From contig OZ004583.1 in NCBI GenBank assembly GCA_963924555.1, forward strand, positions 2,823,501-2,887,500: a stretch of DNA of 64,000 bases, read 5' to 3'. The position numbers were made by a program, and so were the translations under genes. Positions 1 to 12,300 of this stretch are shown piece by piece; position 1 is the stretch's first letter, and every line of letters starts with the position of its first letter. This DNA comes from Crambe crambe (taxonomy: Eukaryota > Porifera > Demospongiae > Poecilosclerida > Crambeidae). The notes below the pieces were generated by a model, which made no database searches, was not told the origin of the DNA, and saw only the letters and a list, made by a program, of their open reading frames with translations.

Positions 1-221
1 CCCCTTACCCATCACCAACTATGAGGTAACTATTCCTACTTCACTCCCTTAAATTATATCTCATCATGGGAGTGAAGTAGGAATAGTTGGCTCATAGTTG
101 GTGATGGGTAAGGGGTTACTTGACTGAAGTTCACTCTCTTGTTGCTGAACTTTTTTGAACCGCACACAGCCATCCCTACTTCTCTTTTTTATTTAGAATA
201 AATATTTTCCCCTTTACTTGT
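1..221. repeat. Right part of a foldback element (cut by the window edge)
   Basis: Bases 1-50 and 69-115 are inverted copies of each other around a short loop (ctattcctacttcactccc). The outer part ends with tttagaataaatatt...tacttgt at 221. The same core and end occur in the complete element at 39096-39543. Confidence 0.7.
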
Positions 222-297
222 ATATAGATAGCTAGTACACATTTGACTACTTTTAATAGCTAAAATAATATTATCTTCAGTGTTATACTTCACATAC

Positions 298-3200
298 CAA
301 CACAAACAAGTCCATCTCCCCTGTATCCTTGGTTACAGGCACAGCTGAAGTTTCCAGGAGTGTTGGTACATGTGGCATTAAAGTCACAGTTGTCTATGTC
401 AGATGCACATTCATCAATATCTGCAATAATTATTGATTGTGTAGATGATAATCACAGAGTAATGATATGTATGTAGCTAGATGGTTCTATAGAGGGAAAT
501 TTTAGTATGGTGTGTGTATATACATGCAATCAGCGCCTCTTCGCGGAGATCCCTGGGCAGCTGTGTATATAGTTGGCTAAAGCTGATTGCACATTTTTGG
601 AGGATGGAGGATGAGTACAGGGTTTCGACAGATGGCATCACTCACTTCTGGCCAGGAATGTTCTCCTGCAGAGGACTTGCACCCCTCTCAGGATGAAGTC
701 CACATAGAGCAAGTCGAGTGAGAAAGTCTGATGTTTGGTTTCTGGCTTCTTGGAATGTCAGGAGCTTGCTGGATGTTAATGGACCAATTGAGACTATGAG
801 GGAGGGTAACGATTTGGTTGTTGTGGACGAGTGGAATGTTGATCAAGTTGAGGCTGAGTTAGAGAAGTACAATGTTGATGTGGCCGGCTTACAAGAAGTG
901 AAGTGGTTTGAATGTGGTGTCTATATGGTTGTATGGTGATTGCTGCTGGGTAGTGCTGGAGAGGTGAACCAGAGAGAAGAGGGTGATGTAATCGCCTCAG
1001 TGTCAGGTCCTGCTGTGGAGAAGTGGAGGTCTGGTGATAACTTGAAAGCATGGAGCTCTAGGCTGGAGTCTGTTTCCTTGAAGGTTGGACATAATGGCAC
1101 TGATATGTTGCATGTGGTACGTGTCGTATTATGTTCCCACTTTGGCTGCGAGTAGGGAGGCAGCTTCTACAGGAAGTACTCTCTTACATACCATCCCAGG
1201 AGTGTTATGTACTTCAACACTCATGGGACTCAAGGAGAGAGGATGATGAATGGGGGTCCACATGGGCTTGGTGTCCTCAATGAACTTCTTTCCTTCTGCA
1301 GTGTGAACGGCTACTGTGTGCAACAATAGTTCCAGAAAAGGAGATCCACAAACAGACCCAAGTCAAAGCAGTGGCACTGCATTGACTATGCCATCAAGAG
1401 GAAGGTGCAGTGTTGGAGGTATCTGGATGTTGTGGTAACGTGAGGAGCTGTGTGCAACACTAACCACAGGATGTTGCAGATGAAGAGGACGATTGGGAAG
1501 AAGTTTTCCAGACGTGGCACTGGGGAAAGGCTGGTGAAGAGGTTTGCTGTGGCCAAGCTTCAATTGGCTCTTCACCCAGTGGCTATGCTCCAGGAACAGG
1601 AGGAAGTTTGTGGAGGCCAGGAGAACTGCCAGGAAAGCTGTGAGAGATAATTAGTTGGTTTCAGGCAAAGGCAGTTGCTGGTTGAAATGGTTGGAAAGTG
1701 GTGTGGAAGTACATCAGGGATATTCAGAGAAGCAGAAGAGGGTTTATCCCTGTGCAGGTGACAGTAATGAAGGATGAGGATTGCAGACCATGCATGGTGA
1801 TGACACTTCGTAAAAGTTTTGAATGTTCAGAACCTGTTTAGTGAGAATGAAGTGGATAGTATAAGGCAGCAACAGGCGAGAGAAGAGAGTTGTTAGCCGC
1901 AGTGATATGGGAAGGCAGCTGGGGAGTCAGGGATACTGCCAGAGATGGTGAAGGCTGCATGTTGTGATGGAGATTTGTGGAGATGCTGTTGGAGCTAGTC
2001 ACAGATGTGTGGACAGAGGGTGGAGTTCCTGCAGACTGGAGTGATGCCTTGTTAATCCCCATACCCAAGAAGGGAGACCTGAGCCAATGTGACAATTGGA
2101 GGGGAATTGCTCTGTTGGATGTGGTGGGAAAGGTGGTGGCCAGAATGATTCAGGGGGTGTTTGTGGTGAGACAATTGGTGGAGAAGTCGTGGGAGCACAA
2201 GGAGAAACTGTTCATCACATTTGTGGAGTTGAAAAAGGCCTATGACTCAGTACCGATGGATGCAATATGGAAAGTTCTTGGTGTCCCAGATGTGATGGTC
2301 AGCCTGATCAAGTCCTTCCACCAGGACATGAAGGCAAGAATCTACCTAGACGGAAAGATGGACCCGATCAGTGTGAGGAATGGGCTGAGAAGGGGCTGCT
2401 GTATGGCACCTGTACTTTTCAACCTCTTCATGTGCTGTTATGGGGAGAAGGCGAAGCTGATGAGGAACAGTTACATAGGACAGAATGCAGGACATAGACA
2501 AAACATTGACATGTAATCCACACACAATCATCACATTTTGAGTTAAGCTTTATGCTCATCCTCACATGATTCTATATCATGTCTTGCTAATATAAAAGAG
2601 CAAAGTCATTCTTTTGTTTTCTGGCTCACTTTGTTTGAAATACTCAAAACTTGACTCTTGTTAGCTTCATAGCCCGTTGACAAGTGGACCCATTGTGATA
2701 GGGTAGTAGATCCCTAACATTAGGTTACTGTACAAGTATGATGGGAAGCTGTTCCGGAGATACACCAGGAATGCTAATGTGAGAGTGCTGACTGAGTGCC
2801 TGTTTGCAGACGACGGTGCTTTGGTCTCCTCCTCTAGAAGCAGTGCAGATTGAGGGTGTGAGGGAGTTCCCTTTGACTCTGGTAGGATGGATGTGGATGT
2901 GGAGAGGAGGATAGCTCAAGCATCCAAGGTATTAGGTGCGTTGAGGAAGGCAGTGTTCCTGGATACTCTGACCACCAAGAGAAAGGTCTACCAGGCATGT
3001 GTCTTATCTGTACTCCTGTATGGATCTGAGTGCTGGACACCACTTTGAACTCCTTTCACTACAGATGCATCAGGACTATCCTCGGAATAAGCAACAGGAA
3101 GGAGTGGGAGGAGCAGATTAGCATGGCTGAAGTGAGGAGGAGATGGGGAGAAGATAAGACAGTGGCAGAGATGGTGATGCAGCAAAAGCTAGAATGGCTG

Positions 3201-6200
3201 GGTCATGTGGCATGCATGCCTGACCACAGGATCCCCAAGTCTATTCTCTTTGGATGGATGAGCCGACCACGGCCTCAGGGAGGCCACGTAGGAGATGGAG
3301 GGATGTTGTGAGGAAAGACTTGACTGATGAGGAGGAGAGGCAATGAGATCCAGGACAGGTTGGCGGGCTATATTCAGATTAGGGAAAGTGTAGGCCTCCA
3401 GGGACTTGCACTATCAGATTAAAATTGTTGTTCATTAGGGCTTGCATGACCATTTTATGGCAAGCAATACAACAAGACAGGACAGAACAGGTGTGTGTGT
3501 GTGTATTTAACTATCTCATAAAATATTCTTTATTTCTTCTTACCAGTACAAGTTCTTCCATTTCCACTGAATCCTTCATTGCAGACACAGGTGAAACTTC
3601 CGATAATGTTTTTGCATGTGGCATTAGAATCACAGTTATCAGTATCAACTTCACATTCATCAATGTCTAATATTAAATATTATAACTATGGTCATGAATG
3701 ATCTACTGGCTAGAGCACCCATAATATAATTACCATCACAGATAAATCCATCTCCACTGTATCCTTGGTTACAGAAGCAGATGAAGTTTCCAGGAGTGTT
3801 TTCGCATGTGGCATTAAAGTCACAGGTGTCTATGTCATCTGAGCATTCATCAATATCTACAACAATATAGACAGCTAGTTAATGGACTGAACCACATAGC
3901 CAAGTACAGAGTGTTAGCTATAGATAGCTAAAATCCCATGTCCCATTTTTGTCTAAGGGGAGTGCATGGATTACAAAATTGTTAGCCTTACCATTACAGG
4001 TCCTTCCATCTCCATTGTATCCTTCATTACAGACACAGGTGAAACTCCCTGGAGTGTTAGTACAGGTAGCATTGGAGTCACAGTTGTCAGTAATATCTTC
4101 ACACTCATCAATATCTAAGATATGAATTATCAATAAAGCTAGTAACAATGTATGTATGAAAGCCTACCATCACATGATACTCCATCTCCATGATATCCTT
4201 GGTTACAAGTGCATGTGAAGTTCCCTACTCTGTTGGTACATGTAGCATTAACATCACAATTATCAGTTCCAGTTTCACATTCATCAATATCTATAAAGTA
4301 CAATAATATATAGATAGCTAGTACATATTTGATAACTCTAAAATTATCAGTTTCATACCAACACAAACAACTCCATCTCCACTGTATCCTTGGTTACAGG
4401 CACAGCTGAAGTTTCCAGGAGTGTTGGTACATGTGGCATTAAAGTCACAGTTGTCTATGTCAGATGCACATTCATCAATATCTGCAATAATTATTGATTG
4501 TGTAGATGATAATCACAGAGTAATGATATGTATGTAGCTAGATGGTTCTATAGAGGGAAACTTTGATGCAGTTAATCGAGTGTACATGTGTGTTTAACAA
4601 TCTCAAAATTTTACCTCAAATATTCTTTATTACACTAATTCTTTCTCACCAGTACAAGTTCTTCCATCTCCATTGAATCCTTTATTGCAGACACAGGTGA
4701 AACTCCCAATAGTGTTGTTGCATGTGGCATTAGAGTCACAGTTATCAGTACCAACTTCACACTCATCAATGTCTAATATTTGATATTATAACACATAGCT
4801 AGTTATAATGAATGGTCCACCAGCTAGACCATGTACCATCACAGATAAATCCATCTCCACTGTATCCTTGGTTACAGATGCAGGTGAAGTTTCCAGGAAT
4901 GTTTTCACATGTGGCATTAAAGTCACAGCTGTCAATGCCATTTGAGCATTCATCTATATCTATATAATATAGACAGCAGGCTAGTTAATGGACTGATGAG
5001 AGATAGATATTAACCAAGTACTATAGAGAGCTGAAATCCTATGCCCACTTTTATCTAAGTGAGTGCATATGGTCTACAAATTGATGGCCATACCATTACA
5101 GGTCCTTCCATCTCCACTGTATCCTTCATTACAGGCACAGGTGAAACTCCCTGGAGTGTTGGTACAGGTAGAATTGGAGTCACAGTTGTCAGTAATATCT
5201 TCACACTCATTGATATCTAAAAATGAATCATCAATAAAGCTATGTATGTACATATGATAACGATACAAGCCCACCATCACATGATACTCCATCTCCATGA
5301 TATCCTTGGTTACAAGCACATGTGAAGTTCCCTGCTATGTTGGTACATGTAGCATCAGCATCACAATCATCAGTTTCAGTTTCACATTCATCAATATCTA
5401 TAAGGTACAATAATAGCATGGATAATTAGAACAGACAGCTAGTACATACTTGACAACTTTTAATAGCTAAAATAATTATCTTCAGTGTTATAGTTACAAA
5501 TAACTCCATCTCCACTGTATCCTTGGTTACAGGAACAGCTGAAGTTTCCAGGAGTGTTGGTACATGTAGCATTTATGTCACAGTTGTCTATGTCAGATGC
5601 ACATTCATCGATATCTGCAATGATTTAGTAGATGACAAGTAAGGGAAAAAGCATTTCGTGAAATGAAAAAAGATGTAGGGATGACCACTGCTCAAAAAAG
5701 TAAGGAAACAAGAAGGATGGAAATGGTCAATCTTTGTTCTGTATATCCAGCCAACAATCCCTACATATACGTACATTACTACACTATAATCTGAAGCTAC
5801 CCAACGTATATGTAGGGATTGTTGGCTGGATATACAGAACAAAGATTGATCCCATTTCCATCCTTCTTGTTTCCTTACTTTTTTGAGCAGTGGTCATCCC
5901 TACATCTTTTTTCATTTCACGAAATGCTTTTTCCCTTACTTGTTCCTGGTCTTTTTTTCCTCTCTTTTATGGTTTTAGCTATGTAAAAGTTCATTCTTCT
6001 ATGCAGGGACAGATGAAAGAAGAATAGCACACCAGCCCAATCATATTTATCAGGAGTCAAGGTGTTGTTATTGTTGAGCTATATTTGGAGGTCGAAGATG
6101 CTGAAATAGAGTCTACCGTGGTGAATCTAAATCCCCGAGTCTATACAGTAGTCTATCATCATTATCTAGAGCTAGCTAGCTAGCTAGCTAGAGAGACAGC

Positions 6201-9200
6201 TGAGTAATATTATAATTTCGAATAATTGGATATCAAATACATGCGCATGCGTATTATAGAAAAGATGGCTTCCTACAGCTATGATTTCTGGATAAATCCA
6301 CTCCAAATTCTACCAACTACGATTTTTTCTACTCGTTGATCCTCGAAAGAGTCGATGAAAAAGGAGACACTACGGAGCACAGCACTCGACTAATTTGGTT
6401 CGAGATATGGTTGTCTAAGAAGAAGAAGAAGAAGAAGAAGAATAAGGGAAAAAGCATTTCGTGAAATGAAAAAAGATGTAGGGATGACCACTGCTCAAAA
6501 AAGTAAGGAAACAAGAAGGATGGAAATGGGATCAATCTTTGTTCTGTATATCCAGCCAACAATCCCTACATATACGTCGGGTAGCTTCAGATTATAGTGT
6601 AGTAATGTACTTATATGTAGGGATTGTTGGCTGGATATACAGAACAAAGATTGATCCCATTTCCATCCTTCTTGTTTCCTTACTTTTTTGAGCAGTGGTC
6701 ATCCCTACATCTTTTTTCATTTCACGAAATGCTTTTTCCCTTACTTGTTCCTGGTCTTTTTTCCTCTCTTTTATGGTTTTAGCTATGTATAGAGTTCATT
6801 CTTCTATGTGTATGCAGGGACAGATGAAAGAAGAATAGTTCTCCACCAGCCCAATCATTATCAACGAGTCAAGGTGTTGTGTTATTGTTGAGCTATACTT
6901 GGAGGTCGAAGGATTCTGGAAGATGCTGAAATAGAAATCCCCTAGTCGATACAGTAGTCTATCATCATTATCTAGAGCTAGCTAGCTAGCTAGCTAGAGA
7001 CAGCTGAGTAATATTATAATTTCGAATAATTGGATATCAAATACATGCGCATGCGTATTATAGAAAAGATGGCTTCCTAATTGAATTAGTCGAGTGCTGT
7101 GCTCCGTAGTGTCTCCTTTTTCATCGACTCTTTCGAGGATCAACGAGTAGAAAAGATCGTAGTTCGTAGAATTTGGAGTGGATTTATCCAGAAATCATGG
7201 CTGTAGCTTGAGTGGTTCGAGAGATATGGTTGTCTAAGAAGAAGAATAATAATAATCAGAGAGTGCGCTAGCACTCTCTAAGTAGGGATGGCGGGTCAAA
7301 GGTCATAAGTCTGTATGAAACTAAAACTCTTCTTTCTCTTCTACCCTTACTCTATAGGTTTTCAGAAGGCTACAGTGAATTATTACATCTACAAAGAAGA
7401 GAGGAGAATGTCCAAAAACCAAAAATCTCAGTCCAGTGGTCCAGTCAGACACCCAGATACAGGTGGTGTCACTGGTGTATGGTAGCTTTGAACCTGTAAG
7501 TACTTCCTAGGATAGTTTTGTTCGGGGAGGGAGGGAAGCAGAATGGAAGGGAGGGTAGAATTTGACCAAATTTGAATAGCTTTTACAAGCAGCAAACATA
7601 CCTTCATCTTGTAGCCATAGATTGTATGGCCTTAACATTTTTTGTGGAAGACAAAAAGTATCATTCAGAGGTATGCAGGATGATATGCACTTCTAGTGGT
7701 AAACAAATTACTACAGTAATTACTGGAATTAATAATATTACATCTTCCCTCATCAGTTCGCATGCATAATTGCAGTAGTTTATAATTGCACTCCTACATC
7801 TGAGCATGTGCAGACTAATATGGATAGCTTTTACAAGCGGCAAACATACCTTCATCTAGTAGCTATAGATTGTATGGCCTTACCATTTATGTGCAAGACA
7901 ACAAGTGTCATTTAGTCTGCACATGCTCAGATGTAGGAGTGAAATTATAAACTACTGCAATTAGGCATGTTAACTGATGAGGGAAGATGTAACATTAGTA
8001 ATTGCAGTAATTACTGGTACTACACTAGTAATTTGTTTACCACTAGGAAGTGCATATCATCCTGCATACCTCTGAATGATACTTGTTGTCTTGCACAAAA
8101 AATGGTAAGGCCATACAATCTATAGCTACAAGATGAAGGTATGTTTGCCGCTTGTAAAAACTCATTATGATTGGTCCACCAGCTAGACCACCCATAATTA
8201 CCACACCCATAATTACCATCACAGAAAAATCCATCTCCACTGTATCCTTGATTACAGATACAAGTGAAATTCCCAGGAATGTTTTCGCATGTGGCATTAA
8301 AGTCACAGGTGTCAATGCCATTTGAGCATTCATCAATATCTGCAACAATACAGCTATAGTTTAGGACTGATGAGAAATAGATCTTAACCACCTGTAACCA
8401 AGTAAAGAGTGTTAGCTATAGATAAGCTGAAAATCTCATGCCTCATTTTTATCTAAGTAAGTGCATGCATTGTTTACAAGATTGTCAGTCATACCATTAC
8501 AGGTCCTTCCATCTCCACTGTATCCTTCATTACAGGCACAGGTGAAACTCCCTGGAGTGTTGGTACAAGTAGCATTGGAGTCACAGTTGTCGGTAATATC
8601 TTCACACTCATTGATATCTATGAATTATCAATAAAGCTACATATGTACGTACGTATGATAATGATACAAGCCCACCATCACATGATACTCCATCTCCACG
8701 ATATCCTTGGTTACAAGTGCATGTGAAGTTCCCTGCTATGTTGGTACATGTAGCATCAACATCACAATTATCAGTTCCAGTTCCACACTCATCAATATCT
8801 ATAAATACGATAATAGCATGGATGATTAGAAAAGATAGTACATACTTGACAACTTTTAATTATTTTCTTCAGTGTTATACTCCACATACCAACACAAGTA
8901 ACTCCATCTCCACTGTATCCTTGGTTACAGGCACAGCTGAAGCTTCCAGGAATGTTGGTACATGTAGCATTAGAGTCACAGTCATCAGTGACTTCCCCAC
9001 ACTCATCATCATCTGATATAAGGTACGGCTCTCTTGAACTATTAAAAACTTACTGTAGCTAGCTATTAGCTATAAGTAGCTACTAACTTCAAATACAGTT
9101 ATACCTGGCTAGAGCTATTTTTTTTACCCAAACAGAAAGTGCCATCTCCAGTGTATCCTTCATTGCAAGCACAGGTAAAGTTTGCAAGAGTGTTGGTGCA

Positions 9201-12200
9201 TGTTGTATTAGAGTGACAGTTATCAGTACCAGTTACACACTTGTTGATATCCGTATTTTTTTATATAATTATTACGTAAGAAAAACTTAGAGAGCAACAA
9301 TGAAGTCCATATGCCTGTTTCTTCCCCCCTCATTTAACAAACACGTCTTTTATCTGATAGCTAATCAGATTACATCACAAACTATTCCATCTCCACTGTA
9401 TCCATTCCCAGCAATACATTGGATATTCTAGAACATTCTATAGCTAGCATGTGCTACTAACCACATGCAGCCTGACAGTTGAGTTGTGTGCTAACTAGCC
9501 AACTTCATTTCTCTTGTTTCTATTATTGTAAATCTATTACATTACACAGCACCAATGTGCACTCATGTATTCCAATTAGCTATTCATCATCCAGTCATAC
9601 CATTGCAGATAACTCCATTTCCACTGTATCCATGGTTACAGGCACAGGTGAAGCTTCCAATAGTATTGGTACATGTAGCATTAGAGTCACAGTTGTCCAT
9701 GTTAATAGTGCACTCATCAATATCTGCATGGTGAAAATTTATGTTCCCAGACTAGCTATGAATATACTTACATATATCTATGGACATAGCAAGCACCATT
9801 TTTACTTACCAATACAATTTATACCATCTCCACTGTATCCTTGGTTACAGGAACAGGTGAAGTTTCCAGGAATGTTGGTGCACATAGCATTCATGTCACA
9901 GTTGTCAGTACCAGCTTCACACTCATCAAGGTCTAAAAGATGAGGATAATGATGGTAGCTAAACTGTTGCCATAACTGATTAAACCGGTATTTGATCTGA
10001 CATTAATTGACCAATCATCACATGACTGTTATGTGGTTATGTACGTAGGCCACCTATAGGTATTAAAGTCTATTTACATTCACTTTGCCCCTTGACCATT
10101 CACTATAACTGCTAGATTCTCAACCAAATTTCAGGTTTCAGACACCAGCAGAGAGAGTGGATAATCAGCTCTCTGTAAACTAGAAATTTGGTTAAGAATT
10201 GAGAAAGTTATAGCAGTTGTAGTGAATGATCAAGGGACAAGGTGAATGCAAATAGATATACATCCACAATCATAATTTTACCGAAAGAGAATGTCCAAAA
10301 GTTAACATCACTGACACCTTGAGATTCCAGATTACAGAACTGTCTAGCCAATACAATGCCTACAGTAAAAGAATCATTACATGTAAACAGCTGCACTGGG
10401 ATTGAACTGGTTGAGGTAAGTGTTTACAGCGTAACAGGCTTTTAAAACTTGACAGTAGTGCTAATTCACTTTACAAGAGAGGGCTGTGGACTGAACTCAT
10501 GTCCAGGTTGAATGAAAATGGGGCTTATGTCTGACATGCACATAATTATATGACTTAATCAACAACTACAGTTTTATTTACAATCATGTAATTAGGTTTT
10601 TAGTCTTTGTGTCATGTGCTTATTATAGAATACTTTATTCCAGGTAGCTAGCTATGTATTATAGTAACACCAGTTTATTGTTTGTTTATTGTTGTTGTTT
10701 GTTTTTATTTGTTCCCTTTTTGTTGGTTTTTGTGTATGACTTTAATACCTCATTAGTTCTAACTTGTATGAAGAACAAAATAATAATTATTAGCTATGAT
10801 TGTAACTGTTACCTTCATCAATCAATACATAGTAGTTTTGCTGGGGAACGAAACTAAAATTAGTTGTGAAACTGAGTTGTCTTCCATTAATGGTGGCTTG
10901 TGAAAGGACATCTATACTATGTATTGGATTTGTATTTCCTTCTTCATAAAATGTGATTTTTCTTCCTACACTTGCTGCCATTATCTGTAGAATTATACAA
11001 TCATGTGTGGTGCACAGGTGGTTAATTTTGGTGGCTACACAATAATTATGGACAATTTTTTATGGTTAGCGAAATACTTCAAAGCTCCAAAGTCGATTAG
11101 CTAAAGTCTTGCATTTATGTATAGGTTTTTGCACAAAGTCGAAGAGTTTCACTATTTTAGGAACCTGATAGCTGTTGCTATCATGATGACCAAAGGTGAA
11201 GCCCGAGGTCATCATATGCAACAACTCAAAGGTCCTAAAATAGTGGAACTCCAAAACACTGTAGTAGCATAATGTAGACTCAATGAGTCCTTTTATACTG
11301 TCAAATATTCAACAGTCTTGTTGGGTTTCTAAAAGATATGAATTAATTAATTTTTAGTTGTAGATATTTTCAATGTATACTTAACTACACTTTTCAAGCT
11401 AGTAAAGCTTGAGATTCTCAAGTGTCAAACTCTCAGAACTTTCAATGGGTTTCATTGTGGTTTTAATAATTATTTGTATATGGATATGACGCATTGCCCT
11501 AATAAATAGTGGTATCAAATATTACATACTTGATTTGGGTGTTTATGTGCGGATGGCTGGTCATTTCACTGTTTTAAAATATGGTCAAGACTTCAAAGCA
11601 TTTAACCTTTTTATTCAGAAGTGATCACTTGTTTCCATCCTTTTTCTTTATCTGGTTAGGTTTGTTTTGAGGCTAGGCTCATAAGTAGCATTTACAGCTA
11701 ATAGCTAGACTGAACTACCAATCACTAATGGAAAGTAACAAATTAATTGCTTACCCAGGCATGCACACCTAGCTAGCTACAATTGCAAGCTACGTAGCTA
11801 GCTAACTCCAGCTGCATGGCATGGGCAATTAATTGCCTTCCAAAATGGAGAAGAAAGATTAGCTATAGTATTGTACTACAACTTTCTGTGTAGAACTTTA
11901 GTCGAAAAAATGCCACATGATGGAAGTGTAGCTAGTGAGTCAGTATGGCAATCTTTTATTATTATCCAATAGAACAAAAGTCAATTTTATAATTATTGCA
12001 AATAAGTTTTGAATTTTCAAAACATTCTTCCTGATTAGCTAGCTCAGTGTAGGGTTTTGAGAACCTCTAGAATGAGAGAAAGTGTTTTTAGTTTGTACAG
12101 TATCATGACCTTTGATCTGCCATCCCTACTTAAAGAGTGCTAACGCACTTTCTGATAATATTATAGCTATAGTCATAAATTTGAACACTTATTATTTATA

Positions 12201-12258
12201 GCAGATTTGGTCACTAATTTCATTCCATTCTACCATTCTATCCCACCACTCCATTCCA

Positions 12259-12300
<42 letters not shown>

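Larger units (their letters stand above)
298..9932 (-). other. Gene A EGF-exon array with three copies of a five-exon block
   Basis: Each sound exon is 123 nt, phase 1-1, and encodes one 41-residue module of the form D-I/D/L-D/N-E-C...NC...TC.N..G.F.C.C..GY.G.G..C. The D-x-D/N-E-C start and the C-x-N-x4-F-x-C-x-C string are the calcium-binding and Asx-hydroxylation consensus of cbEGF domains. Compared with genes B/C the order is 1, 2, (3 remnant), (4 lost), 5, 6, then 7-8-9-[10 lost]-11, 7-8-9-10-11, 7-8-9-10-11. Blocks two and three are offset by 1102-1107 bp for exon types 7, 8, 9 and 10. The exon pair at 298 and 4359 is offset by 4061 bp because a LINE lies in the intron. Four positions are abnormal: a 32-bp stub of exon 3 near 9374-9405, complete loss of exon 4, exon 9250-9128 with a GG acceptor, and exon 5614-5498 lacking its last cysteine. 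Confidence 0.82.

Noticed and set aside
1838-3185. Several short minus-strand ORFs across the LINE
   Set aside because: Antisense to the endonuclease and reverse-transcriptase remnants, with no independent support.
6329-6562. Minus-strand ORFs in foldback elements (also 5588-5842, 15207-15539, 27427-27648, 31487-31669)
   Set aside because: The repeated [16 protein letters not shown] peptide is simply the palindrome arm read through. No coding signature and no known domain.
298-9932. EGF array as a CRISPR-like or simple tandem repeat
   Set aside because: The regular spacing is explained by 123-nt exons with splice sites and a conserved cysteine code. Introns between them differ.
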